From Desmodesmus armatus (lineage: Eukaryota > Chlorophyta > Chlorophyceae > Sphaeropleales > Scenedesmaceae): DNA of 64,000 bases. Positions 43,827 through 55,328 of the stretch are shown here, in pieces (the first letter of the stretch is position 1; every line of letters begins with the position of its first letter). The stretch is taken from the NCBI GenBank assembly GCA_007449985.2, contig VIIQ02000574.1:868001-932000 (forward strand), given 5' to 3'. A program made the position numbers and the translations under genes. The notes beneath the pieces were generated by a model, which was not told where the DNA came from, did not search any database, and saw nothing but the letters and a program-made list of their open reading frames with translations.

Positions 43827-46800
43827 ATGCAGCAGCAAGCTGCTGATGGTGGTCTACACACCACCAACTGGGTGCAGTGTGAGGGGTGTCAGAAATGGCG
43901 CCGCATAACACACCAGTATGCCAGCACTGTTGATGATGAGGTGCCTTGGTGAGTGGCTAGTGGCTTGGCTGGTGCACCCGTGTTGCAGCCCTTCACAACT
44001 GACCCATTATGTGTGCTCCCTCCACTACCCCATGCAGGTACTGTGAGCTCAATCCAGACAAACAGTTTGCTCACTGCTCCATCCCACAAGAGCTATCCGA
44101 TGAGCAGATTGACCAGGAGGCTGCAGAGCTTGCAGAGGTGCGCTGGCTTCACATGGCTGCTGGCTTCTGCTGTTGCACAGTTGTGCTGTTGCCTAGAGCC
44201 TGCATGGGCCTGTCAAATGCACGCCTTTGAGCTCAATGCTGTCCATATTCAACCATCCTTGACCTGGATCATATGAGAGGAGCAAGTGTGCGGCCTGCTT
44301 TTGGCTTCTGGCATGACCTGGACCCCCCTGTTGTTGCAGCTGTCTGCCCAGGCTGCGGGGTCCTCAGCACAGCTCACGCCTCCACCTGAGGCAGAGCAAC
44401 TCCAGCAGGCACTGCCCAAGCTGCCAGCGGTGATTCAGCTCATCAGTGAGAACTACTTCAGCCACCGCAAGCGTAAACAGCAGGATGAGGACGACATCAT
44501 GGTCTGCCACTGCCCGCCACCCTGGAGGGGCGGGGATGGCTGTGGGCCCAACTGCATCAACAGAATGCTGTGCATCGAGTGTACAGAGGTGAGCAGGCAA
44601 TGCTTGTATGAGGGCAAGTGCTTTTATTGTTGTTGCGTAATCGGCTGTTTGTAAGACATGCGATAGCAGTTGCAGGCTGTGGCTCATGTGACAGCATACC
44701 TGGAATTGGCACGGCTGAGGGTCTCTGCCTTTCTGTTGTTTGCCCGCTCTATAATTTCTTGCAGGACTTCTGCCCCTGTGAGAACCAGTGCACCAACCAG
44801 ATGTTCACCAGGAAGCAGTACGCCAAGGTGGCAGTGGTAAGCCGCTGCTGTGGGGTCCTATTTAAACAGAATCAGCTGCAGCTCGTCCCGTGGCTATTTC
44901 TGCAGGCTGAGCAGACGCAGCAGACATAGGGTTGAGCAGACTGGGCCAGTTGGCATGGATGACTGGCATGGATGCTGTGATGTCAGTCAGCAGGTGATGG
45001 TTTTGCCATCAGGGCTGCTGGCCGCAGCAGTTGCTGACAACGGAGACGTGATTTGGTGGCTGAGTGCTGTTTTGCCTGCTGTACGGTGGTGCGGTGTGTT
45101 CGTGTGTCTGCAGAAGCGTGCTGGTCCCAAAGGGCACGGCCTATACACTGAGGAGGACCTGGCAGCTGGCCAGTTTGTGATTCAGTATGTGGGTGAGGTG
45201 CTGGAGGAGGAGGAGTACTTGCGCCGCAAGCACTACTATATCCAGACAGGGCAGCGCCACTACTACTTCATGAACATTGGCAACGGCGAGGTCATCGACG
45301 CTTGCCGCAAGGTGAGCATCCTCAACTTGACAGCAGAGAAAGAGCGCCGCCGGATTGCCTGCGTGACCCTCGTACAGCTGTTGTGCTGAGGGTGCTGCCG
45401 CCGCGGCGATTCACAGCCCAACAACAGCAGAGAGCAGCTGTTTGACTCCGTCACGCTATGCCCTGCTCCCACCATTGTGTGTGTACGATTGTGTGCCTGT
45501 GTACGACAGGGCAATGTGGCACGCTTCATCAACCACTCCTGTGAGCCCAATTGTGAGACCCAGAAGTGGATGGTGCAGGGCGAGCTGGCGATTGGGCTGT
45601 TCACGCTGCGCAAGATCAAAGCTGGTACGCAGCAGCAGGCTCCTGTGTTGCAGACGACAGCCGTGTGGTGCACGCAGCAGTTAGCAGCTTGCCAACTAAC
45701 TTCAAGTCATCTCCGCCATCAATTTGGACTTTAGGTCTAGTATCCTTGCAGTGCATGGTGGGGTATCCTTGCAGTGCATGATAAGGTATCCTTGCAGAGG
45801 TTGGTGGGGTATCCTTGCCGTGCATGGTAAGGTACAGTACATGACAGTAGGCTATCCAATAAAGCAGTTGCAGCAGTGTGATGCTGTGATATGCTGTGCT
45901 ATGCTGTCAGCGACACCAAGTGGACTGCTGCTGAGTGGCCGCCGTCTGCACCGGCTTCCCCCTGTATTGCTGCACTTGCAGGGGAGGAGCTGACCTTTGA
46001 CTACAACTTTGAGCGGTATGGTGACAAGCCGATGCGGTGCTTCTGTGGCAGCAAGAAGTGCCGCAAGTTCATTGGCGGCACCCAGGAGACCACCGCCAAC
46101 ATTGTTGAGCTGGGTGATGCTGAGGACGTCACCAACGACCCCACGCCGCTGCTGGTGTTGGAGAAGGAGACGGATGCGCTGGTGCAGGCCATGCTGGACA
46201 AGGAGGTCGGGGTCATACAGCGCAACTGGGACGGCAAGATGCTGGCTAGGTACGCAACAGGGGCATGAGTGGATGGGCAGCTACCAGCAACAGCAGCAGG
46301 GCCATGGCTGGGTGGGTAGACACCATCAGAGCAGCATGCACAGCAGTGCTCGGCAGCCCAAGCAAGGGGCGGTTTTGACGACGATCTGTGCACCAATGAT
46401 TACTGAAATTGGGTTGATGGCCTGTACGCTAATGAGGGCGTTGTTGCTGTTTCCTGCTGTGTCCACAGGCTGCAGCAGCTGTGTCGCCAGAAGGGCAACG
46501 AGTGGTCCCTTGCCCCTGATGAAGCAGGCGTGACAGCCAGCACAGCAGCTGCTGCCAACAGCAGCTTTGCCGAGTACCAGTCGGAGGAGTCCAGCCATGC
46601 AGCAGGCGCACTGCCTGCAGCCACGGCAGCCTCCCCAGCCAGCAGCAGCGCCCCAGCCACCGCGTCCTTCGTCAAGTCCGGTTTGGACGGGGCGGAGTCC
46701 CGGCCAGCTGGCCAGAAGGCTGCTGCCAAGCAGGCGCAGAAGCGCAAGCGCAAGGAGCTCGACCCCGAGGCTGCTGCAGCAGCAGCCTTGAAGAAGCAGC

Positions 46801-49800
46801 AGCAGGAGGAGCGCAAGCGGCAGCGCTTGATGAAGCAGCAGGAGCGGCAGGCCAAGCAGCAGGAGGCTTTTGTGAAGCGGCAGGAGCAGGAGCTGCTGCG
46901 CCTGCAGCGGCTCAAGCAGCAGGAGCATGACGGGCCTGCCGGCCAGCAGCGGGGCAAGAAGCAGGGTAAGAAGCGCCAGTGGCAGCAGGCCTCTGGCGAG
47001 GAGGAGGGCGGCGATGGGCAGGGGGCAGGCGCCGTGTCGGAGCAGCAGCAGGAGCCAGCCTCCCATGACTCTGGTAGGTTGGTTCGTTGCTGAGGTTGTT
47101 GTGACACTCGCGTCGACCAGCTGCAAGGATGGCATGCTGCATGCCCAAAGTGCTGTGTTTTGTAGTCCTGCTGGTGCAGCTGATGGCATCCTGCTCTGCA
47201 CCAGGTCCAGGGAAGATGGACTGCTCTGCACCAGGTCAGGGTCAGGGGAAGTTGGATGTCATTGCATTTATGCTTGATGGTCATGGCAACCTTGTGTGCT
47301 GTGCTGTGCAGAGCTTGAGGATGACATGAGCTCTCAAGACTTCCAGCAGAGGGATGCCTCAGGCGCCCTTGACGAGGTTGATGAAGATGACGAGGAGTCA
47401 GCAGAGTCTAGCTCAGAGTCGGGGTCTGAGGACGAGCCTCAGCTGGACCACGTGCAGCAGCAGCAGCAGAAGCGGCCCCTCAGCAGCCGTGTGAGAGTGG
47501 TGCAGGGCCGCAGGCTGAAGCCGCCACTGGCACCCAAGCAGCCGGCCAAGGAGGCAGCAGCAGCAGCTCCTGCCAAGCGCAGCTTCCTGACATTGGCAGT
47601 GTCAGCACGTGAGTGACTAGACAGAGTGACAGGCCCATGTGTGCATGCACAACACCTCGGCCTCTCACTCTCAGCAACACAAACCACTGCATGGCTGTGG
47701 GTACAACAGCTGACAGGACCGTGTTGCGTCCAGATTGTGCAACGCACTGGTTGCACTTCTGTCCATGTACCAGCGTAGCCCAGCATGCACCCAGCCACAT
47801 ACTCATCTTGTCTGTGTGCGTTCTGCTCCTGCTGCTGTGCTACTGCTGGTGCTGCTGCAGCCTCCCGGCCGGTGAAGAAGCGCAGTGAAGTTGACAGGCG
47901 GCTGGAGCAGCTGGTGATGAACAAGTCTTGGAAGCTCAAAGAGCCATCCAAACAGTCTGTCATCAAGGTCAGTGGGGTAGGGTGGTGGGATAGGGTTTTC
48001 CGTGCTGCTTTTTTCAGTGATGTGGCGAGGCTGCAAGGGTTATCGTCCCAACAGTCATTGGCATGAGAACCCCTGAGAGAGGGTGTCAGTCTTGGTCATA
48101 GCTTAGGCAACTGTGGGATTTGTTGTGTGAACATGTTCTGCTTGCCAGAACGCAGAGGCCCACCCCTTTCTAATTGACAGGCAGCACTCCAGCATCAGCT
48201 GGATATCATCCTGCATGTGTGGCTCTCACAGCTGCCCACCCTGGTTGCTCTTGTCTGTGTGGCTGTGTCGCAGGTGCTGCGCATGTTCAACTTGTGTGAC
48301 ATCACGCCGCGGCAGACAGAGAACCAGGCAGTGCAGCAGCAGGCCAAGCCTGAGGTGTCGCAGGGCGAGCCGAAGCAGGAGCAGCAGGCAGCCAACGATG
48401 CAGCTGGCGCGGGCGAGGCGCAGTCCATGGGTGGTGCAGCTGTGGTGGACGAGGCAGGGCTCCCTGCCCTGCCGTCCCACCTGCAGCCGCTGCAGGCGCT
48501 GCGAGGCGCCGAGCTTGAGGCGCGTGAGCGTGAGAGCGAGGCTCGCTTCAGGGCCCGCCAGCGCGCCCGCATGGCTGACATGGGCATGATCCTGGATGTC
48601 GTGCTGGCCAGCACCAGCGAGAAGCTCAAGAAGGAGTGGCTGCTGTGCGGCATCCTCACCCAGCTGCAGCTGGCGCTGGGGCGGCTGCCGTTCACGCAGG
48701 AATACAGTGCGGTGCTGGTCAAGGTGGTGGGCGTGCTGGAGCACCTGCCCATCACCAGTGACGACCTGTACACCATGCGCAGCGCGCACGGCACGTTTGC
48801 GGACCTCATCCGCCGCATGGCCAGCAGCGCAGCGGACTGGGAAGTGCGGCGGCGCAGCCACCAGCTGCTCAAGCGCTACTCGGCAGCCTCCTGCAGCGAC
48901 GCCACGCTGCTGCAGCTGAACAGCCTGCCAGGGCCCAACGGCAAGACCTACCTGATGTCGCTGCACCTGCCGCAGACGCAGCTCAACGGCCTGCTGAAGC
49001 AGCTGCCGAAGCAGCAGGAGCAGGCGCCGCGCAAGCGGGTGGGGCAGAAGCGTGGCCGCACCCCACCCCTGCGCGGACCCCCTGGCGCTGGCCCCCCTGG
49101 GGCCCCAGGGGGCCAGCATGGCCCGGGGCCCTGGGCACCACCACCCCTTCCTCCTGGCAGCTTGGGACCCCCTGCAGGGTTTGGGCCGCCGTCGGCGGGC
49201 GAGCCACACTCCAGCCCCAGCACCTCTCACGGTGGGCCCGCAGCTGGTGGGCCGGCAGCAGGGGCGGGTGCCTTGCAGGAAGGTGGCTCCTCTATGGCAG
49301 CAGACAGCAGCGGGGGCTGGCCCCCACAGCAGCAGCAGTGGGATGGCAGCGGCCTGCCACCACCACCGTGGGCAGGGGGTGGGGGCCCGCCGCCACACCT
49401 GCCGCCCCCTGGCTTCCGCCACGGTCCTGGCCGTCACCCCAGGCACATGGGCCCCTGGCCCCCAGGGCCACCGGGGCCGTATGGGGGCCCCCCAGGTCCA
49501 ATGCCCCGGCCTGGCAGCTCAGGCGCTCTGGTGGGGGCGTCCCCACATGCAGGGCCGGGGCCTAGCCCTGGAGACTGGGGGAGCGACAGGCGTGAGGGCG
49601 CAGCAGCGCCATCTGAGGGGCGTGGTGCAGCAGCTGGGCAGCAGCACGGAGGCGGCCCTGGCAGTACAGGGGGCAGAGGTGGTGGTGGGCCAGGAGATCG
49701 CAGCCCAGGGCCTGATGGGGGGCCATATGGCCCTTGGGGCTCTCCTGACTGGCAGGGCAGGCCGCCGCGTGGGGACTGGGATGCTGGAGGTCCTGGTGGG

Positions 49801-51574
49801 CGCTTCCCTCCTGGCCGGTACGGGCCTCCTGGTGGCCCGGGCCCATACGATGGAGGGCCCATGCCTTACAGCCACAGGGAGCGTGAGAGGGAGCGCATGC
49901 GTGGCTGGAGCAGGCGGGAGTATGACTGGGAGCCAGAGCACGAGCGGGGCAGGGAGCGGGAGTGGGGGCCACGGTATGACGACGGCCCTCCAGACGGGGG
50001 CTACCACGACAGGCAGGAGGGGGAAGCAGCAGCAGCCAAGCGGCAGCGCCGGGAGCCGCTGGACGGCCCTGGCGGTCAGTGGGGGCCGTACGGCTCCCCA
50101 CATGACATGCCGCCACACAGGATGCCGCCGCCGCCTGGGGCGTGGCATGGGGAGGGCGGGCCGTACGGTGGGCGGGATGGGCCGCGCGGTGGTGGGCCGC
50201 CATGGGTTGGTGACCTGTCTGACGAGCCGTTGCCCGGTGAGCCGGGCTGGCAGCAGCAGGATGCAGGCGGGGGCGGCAGGGGCAGCAGGCAAGGCGGCTG
50301 GCGCGAGCGCCAGCATGGCCACCCTGCTGCTGATCCCTGCCTGGTGCCCCGCGAGGCTGCGGTGGAGGACCTGTTTGTGCTGGGCGTGGCTGGCAGTGCG
50401 GTGTCAGACGCCGACTGGCAGGTGTGGGGTGATGCAGTGGGCCCAGCAGGGGCTGATGGGCCGCTGTCGCCCATTGTCAGCGGCAGGTTTTCCCCGGTGC
50501 TGCCTGGTGGGGGGCCAGGCAGGCCAGGCAGCAGGCCCCATACGCCCCACCTGCCTCCTGGTGATGGGCGCTTGGGCATGGAGGACGTGTTCAGTGTCAT
50601 GCCTGACCCCTTGCTGGCGACCAGGACCCCAGGGGTGCCCATCAGCGCGTGTGTGGCAGATGGGGCGCCGTCAGCGCAGCAGCAGCAGCCGTGGGGCAGT
50701 GAAGGGGCGGCTGGGGCCAGCGGCCGCCCAGCAGGGGTCCACCAGCTGGGCCGGGCCCCTCCAGCAGCAGGCGGTCACTTGGCACGGGCCCTGAGCAGCA
50801 CATGCTTGGGGGCAACCAGCAGCAGCAGCAGCAGCAGCAGACCCCACAGCAGCAGTGGCCTGACAGCTGGGACCAACCTGGGCCTGATTTTGAGGCCTTT
50901 GTGGGTGATTCTGTGAAGCACAGGCTGGGCAAGTACGTGCAGCCGGAACACCCCAGCCGCATTACCAAGGAAGAGGCGCAGCAGCTGTATAAGTAAGTGT
51001 CACATGCAGGCAGCCTGCAGCTGCTGGGTTTGCTAGGGTTGTGTCAGTACACATTTCGTCGTCAAATTCCATCAACCCCGCGCCCCACAACTGTCCCCGC
51101 CTCCCCGCATTGAGCCTCTGGGCAGCCGCTGTATGTCACTGACACGTATCAGTGACAACGGCGAACCCTGAGTGTCACCCACATGAAGATGGTGCGTGTC
51201 ATCCTTCTCAGAGGCAGAGAGTGTGTCTCTCTGACGGACCATGGCTGTGCATGACCAGCCGATCTGCACGGCTCCATACCTTTTTGCCATGACATCATCA
51301 CTCAGTGTATGTGTCTGTTCCCGCCTTCATCCTTGTGCCTTTGCCTTGCAGGAAGCTGCGGCGCCAGATCGTTGAGAAGGAGGCTGCTGCGTGTGCGGAC
51401 CGGCAGGCTGCCGGCAGCAGCAAACCAATTGAGCGCAGCAAGCTGGAGGCCAACATCAAGGAGTTTGTGCGCCTCAGCATCAGGCGCCTGCACACAGCGC
51501 GCCCTGGAGGGGCTGCAGGGGGTTTGGGTGCTGGCAGTGGCGGCCTGCACCCTGGCGGCGCGAATGGGTTGTGA
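43827..51574 (+). CDS. SETD2/ASHH2-type histone H3K36 methyltransferase (CW, AWS, SET, post-SET, SRI)
   Basis: Twelve exons: 43827-43948, 44038-44137, 44340-44588, 44765-44836, 45114-45311, 45510-45624, 45982-46249, 46469-47073, 47312-47608, 47861-47967, 48274-50992, 51352-51574 (about 1690 residues). CW zinc finger near the N-terminus ([12 protein letters not shown] ... WYCELNP). AWS Cys cluster from about residue 130 (CHCPPPW ... CENQC). SET core: GHGLYT, the NHSCEPNC site for SAM/active site, ELTFDYNFE. Post-[16 protein letters not shown]. Then basic and acidic linkers, a conserved helical block after 48274, a Pro/Gly-rich region, and an SRI-like C-terminus ([17 protein letters not shown] ... 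[13 protein letters not shown]). H3K36 methylation coupled to RNA polymerase II CTD is the known role. Exon 11 is 3n+1 long where phase requires 3n+2, so one base seems lost between about 50700 and 50800. Confidence 0.9.
45739..45835. repeat. Four-copy 23-25 bp tandem repeat in SETD2-like intron 6
   Basis: Units of the form GTATCCTTGCAGTGCATGGTGGG occur four times. Each copy contains an acceptor-like CCTTGCAG (one has CCTTGCCG), and copies end in GGTAAG or GGTGGG, which resemble donors. Confidence 0.85.
47195..47255. repeat. Short tandem duplication in SETD2-like intron 8
   Basis: CTGCTCTGCACCAGGTC followed by AGGGAAG-like sequence occurs twice in the 60 bp from 47193. It is intronic with no coding role seen. 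Confidence 0.7.
49050..50330. other. Pro/Gly-rich, GC-rich coding segment
   Basis: This part of exon 11 encodes a Gly/Pro/Arg-rich disordered region. All three plus-strand frames and some minus frames stay open for hundreds of codons because the sequence is so GC-rich. Those alternative frames are shadows. An [15 protein letters not shown] Arg/Glu block and a basic KRQRRE cluster are visible in the correct frame. Confidence 0.7.
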
Positions 51575-52555
51575 TTGCAGGACTGCCCTCATTATGTCCT
51601 ATGACTGCTTCCGACTGCGCCTGCAATGACGCAACCTACGCGTGGGTTTGTGAAATGACTGGCTGTGGGCGTATGCATCGCATCGAGTGTTTCTGTCTCA
51701 TCTTGACCTCCTTCCGTGTGTCTGATTTGTACGATGTGCATCCAATTGCATCCAACTGTTATCTTATGACGGCCATCCACAAGGATGGGTGGCCTGTAGG
51801 TCGCCAGCCGTGGTTGCTTGTGAGGGTCAACACCCAGCAGGCTGCGCGCTAGCGCTGCCCTCAACCACCCTTTGGGTCTACTTACGACAGCATTGGGCGT
51901 GTCGACGTCTGACGAGAGTTGCTATGCACTTGTGTGCTTCACATCGATTGCCAGTTGTTTTTTGTGCCCGGTGCCGGGCTTCCGCCGGCGGCGCTGCAGG
52001 TGCTGTGGTGAATTTGGGTAATCGACAGGCATGAGGACGCACGGACTTGCCGCCTGCTGTTGAAATCCATAGCGTACCGAGTAGTGTATGTTCGGAGGAC
52101 ATGCGCCGCCCTCACCCCCGGCTCCAACACACACGCACCCCCTTCCACACACACACACACACAAGCTTGCCTGGGCATGCTTTGCATTGCTTCTTGCCAG
52201 CAACACCGTCCTTCAAGCTAGCCAAAATCCTCAAAAGCCAGGATCCTCCTTAACAACAGGATGGCGTGGTTTTGCCAAGTGACAAAAACCCAGACAGCAA
52301 CGCAGCATGGCATAACAAACAAAGGATATGAAGATAATGTCAGTGTTGTCCCAGCGCATCAAATTTCTCGCTTTCCTGCCCGTCAGCTCAGTTCTCACCA
52401 GGCATGCTGTGCGGGGCAACTGAAGCTTCGTTCCAGCATCACTTGCAACTTAACATTGATGTAGTCACGTTTTGAAGCAACTGTGCGAAGGCAGCACAGC
52501 GCAGCAGCACAGCCTTGGAACCATCAGGACCAACCTGCTGCTTTCACACCTCTGC
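51575..52555. other. Intergenic region between two plus-strand genes
   Basis: It holds the 3' UTR of the SETD2-like gene and the promoter of the UIM-containing gene. A short CA repeat lies at 52149-52163. No further gene is supported. Confidence 0.55.
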
Positions 52556-55328
52556 ATGGGTGACTTTGTCAACCTCGTCAGCGATGGCGGTGATGGTTTT
52601 GACCAGCAACAAGTTGAACAGGCGATTATGGAGAGCCTGGCAAGTGAGTATTCAAGGGCTGGGGCCCAGAGTGTCCACTGTAGTGTGCTGTGTGAGGCCT
52701 ATTGCCAGCTCTGACAACACATGTGTACTGCAGACACAGGTGCCCCACCCCAAAAGGTCAAGAAGAAGCCCTCACTGTATGAGGATGATGATCTGGAGGC
52801 TGCCATAGCAGCAAGCATGCGCACATTTGAGGCAGAGCAGGGGGTTCCAGCTGAGAACACTGCAGGTCGCAAGCGGTCCAGCAGCGACGACGGGGCTGAG
52901 CCACAGCAGCCTCACCAGCAGGGCGATGTGTCAGACAGCCACATGCAGCCGCATGCATCACTGCAGCAACCAGCCGGTGGTGCCCTCAAACGTCAACGCA
53001 GCATCAGCAGTGCTGGCAACGGTGCAGTTGGCGGTGCTGAGCTTGCAGGACAGCAGCAGCAGCAGCCCCTGCAGCAGCTCACGCCAACACAGCCGCGCGG
53101 CAGGTTGGGCAGGTTGCATCCTGGGGTCGTGGTGACCACAGGCCTGCATCAGCAGCAACCGCACCAGCACCCGCAGCAGCAGCAGCAGCTGCTAGGCATC
53201 CTGTCCCATCAGCAGGGTGTGCAGCACAGTTCCAGTGTCACAAACGCAGCAACAGGATTGCGGCCCTGGCCCTCACGGGGCATCCTGCAGCAGCAGGTGC
53301 ATTGGGGCTTGGGGCGCAGTGCCTCTGCCCATGACCTGCAGGGGTTGGGGCAGGATGATGCACTGTCAGAGGACCCGGCGGGCAGCAGGCCATCGTCCCC
53401 AGTAGCAGCAAGGCATCACAGGCATGACAACATCAATGTGAGGAAGGGCGGCTTCAGCTAGGCAGTGGGGAGGGGCAGCAGAATGTGGTGCTTGATGCTG
53501 AACGGTCCGGTGTAGTATCTCAGTGTTTTGCAGGTTCTCAGTGCCAGCAGCTGACGATGGGCATTGGATGAGGCAGCAGACTGATTGCCTCTTTAGGCTC
53601 AAGCATGTGGTCATGCTTGCAACATGCACACGTGCTTGGCCATGCACATGAGGTTGTGGCACCCGCCACCGCACGATGTTCTTGCTGGATGTAGCTGTCC
53701 ACTGGCCCTGCTCAACCCCGACCCGCAGGATCTGTTTGGTGCTGCTGCTGTGTGTCATGCTGCTGATGTCTGTTGTGATGTGTGTTGCTGCTGCGCTGCT
53801 GCAGGAGCCTGATGCCGAGGATGAGGATGATTTTGGTGACTTCGATGATTTGGAGGAGGGGCAGGTCAGCGACAGCAGCATGAGCAGCATAGCACACGAG
53901 AGCGGGCTGCCACACACCATCAGCACCTGGGGGCCAGCCCTCCTGCAGGCAGCACCGGCAGCACCAGCAGCACCTCGGCTCATCGGCCCAGGGCCTGTGC
54001 CGGGGGACTCCTCCGACTGGTGCATTCACAACCGGCAGTTTTACGAGGGGCAGCCCATCTTCTGGCAGCAGTGGCGCCAGAGCTTTTCCTACGCGGGCAA
54101 GGTCCTCACCGTGGAGGGTGGGGGCAGCGATCGGCCTCTGCTGTACACTGCAGAGATCCACTGCCACCCCACAGGCCTCACCTATGTTGAGGCCACTGCC
54201 GCGCAGCTGCACCCTCAGCTGCGCCTGGGGGACTTTGTGTGGTGCAAGCCTGCTGCAGTGAGGTCCAGCCACTGGAGTGAGAAGGGCCCGCTGTACTGGC
54301 AGCTGCACCCCCCGGGGTCCTCTGGCATGCGGCCAGAGTCCCCGGAGGCGGCGCCGTGGAGGCTGGGGTGTGTGCGGCAGCTGCAGGTGTTTGAGGGCAA
54401 GAACCCCATCGCCGAGCTGCGTATCATAGGCACTGGGGGCGTGGACTGCTGCTGGTTCAAGGCCAGCCAGCTGGAGCTGATGCGCGAGATCGGGGAGAGC
54501 AGCGCGGCAGCTGAGAGGCGGGTGAGGGCTGCTGGGGCTGAGGCTGCCGGGGCTGGGTCACCTGCAGCAGCAGGGGTGCAGCAGGAGGCTGCTGCTGCCG
54601 CCGCCGCTGCTGCCGCCGCCGCTGCTGCCGCCGCTGCTGATGAGGTGGTCACAGAAGATATCGATGCTGCGGCAGAGCAGCAGCAGGAGCAGGGCGATGA
54701 GGGCCTGTTGGAGCTGGCTGCAGCAGGCGATCAGCAGGACGCAGCGGGCGGCAGCCAGCTGCAGGGCGCTGCGGCAGCAGCACCAGCAGCAGCAGTGGCA
54801 GCAGAGCCGCCGGGACCTGGCAGGCTGCAGGTAGCAGCAAGTCCTGGTGCGGCAGCGGCGGCAGCCCCAGTCCCAGCCGATGGAGGTACCCTAGAAACCT
54901 CCCCTGGGCCTGCAGCTGCGCCGTCGCTGCTGTCACACCCTGATGCAGCTGTGACGGGTGAGTCAGAGCTGGAGGCAGCTGCCACAGCAGGGGGCGCTGT
55001 GGAGCAGGCTGCAGGCAGCCTGACGCACCCGCAGCCTCATGCGGCAGCTGCGGGGTCAGCACAGCTGTTGTTGGCAGGCCCTGCCGCTGACAAAGCAGGC
55101 AGCCAGCAGCAGCAGCAGCAGCAGCACGTTGGTGTGCAGGAGCAGGAGGGCACTGGTGAGAGTGCTGAGGAGCTTGCGCAGGAGGTGGTGGGGGACAGCT
55201 GTGGGGGGCTGGTCGGGGAGGCAGCTGCGAGCAGGGACACGGGGTCGGGGTCTGGTGAAGCCCACAGGGAGCCTGTCAGCACACAGCCGTGGGCTGGGGT
55301 GAAGCAAGAGGGCTTCGGAGAGACTTGA
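52556..55328 (+). CDS. Protein with two ubiquitin-interacting-type motifs and an uncharacterised Trp-rich domain
   Basis: Exons: 52556-52643, 52734-53437, 53805-55328. They total 2316 nt in phase, giving 771 residues. Two UIM-like helices lie in the first 70 residues: FDQQQVEQAIMESLA, and acidic EDDDLEAAIAASMRTFE. Both have the acidic start and the Ala...Ser core of UIMs. A Gln/His-rich linker is followed by an acidic patch (DAEDEDDFGDFDDLEEG) and a conserved-looking domain of about 160 residues rich in Trp, Tyr and Cys (WCIHNRQFYEGQPIFWQQW ... GDFVWCK ... VDCCWFKASQLELM). The remainder is Ala/Gln-rich. The middle domain is unknown to me and has a chromatin-reader-like flavour only by analogy. 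The motifs predict ubiquitin binding. Substrate and pathway are unknown. Confidence 0.65.
54590..54640. repeat. GCC/GCT repeat encoding poly-Ala
   Basis: About 17 consecutive Ala codons (GCT, GCC) lie in exon 3 of the UIM gene. Confidence 0.9.

Noticed and set aside
48226..49446. 406-codon minus-strand frame
   Set aside because: Antisense of a GC-rich coding exon with no recognisable domain.
49052..50794. 580-codon alternative plus-strand frame over SETD2-like exon 11
   Set aside because: Shadow of the GC-rich Pro/Gly region. The conserved SETD2 blocks upstream are in the other frame.
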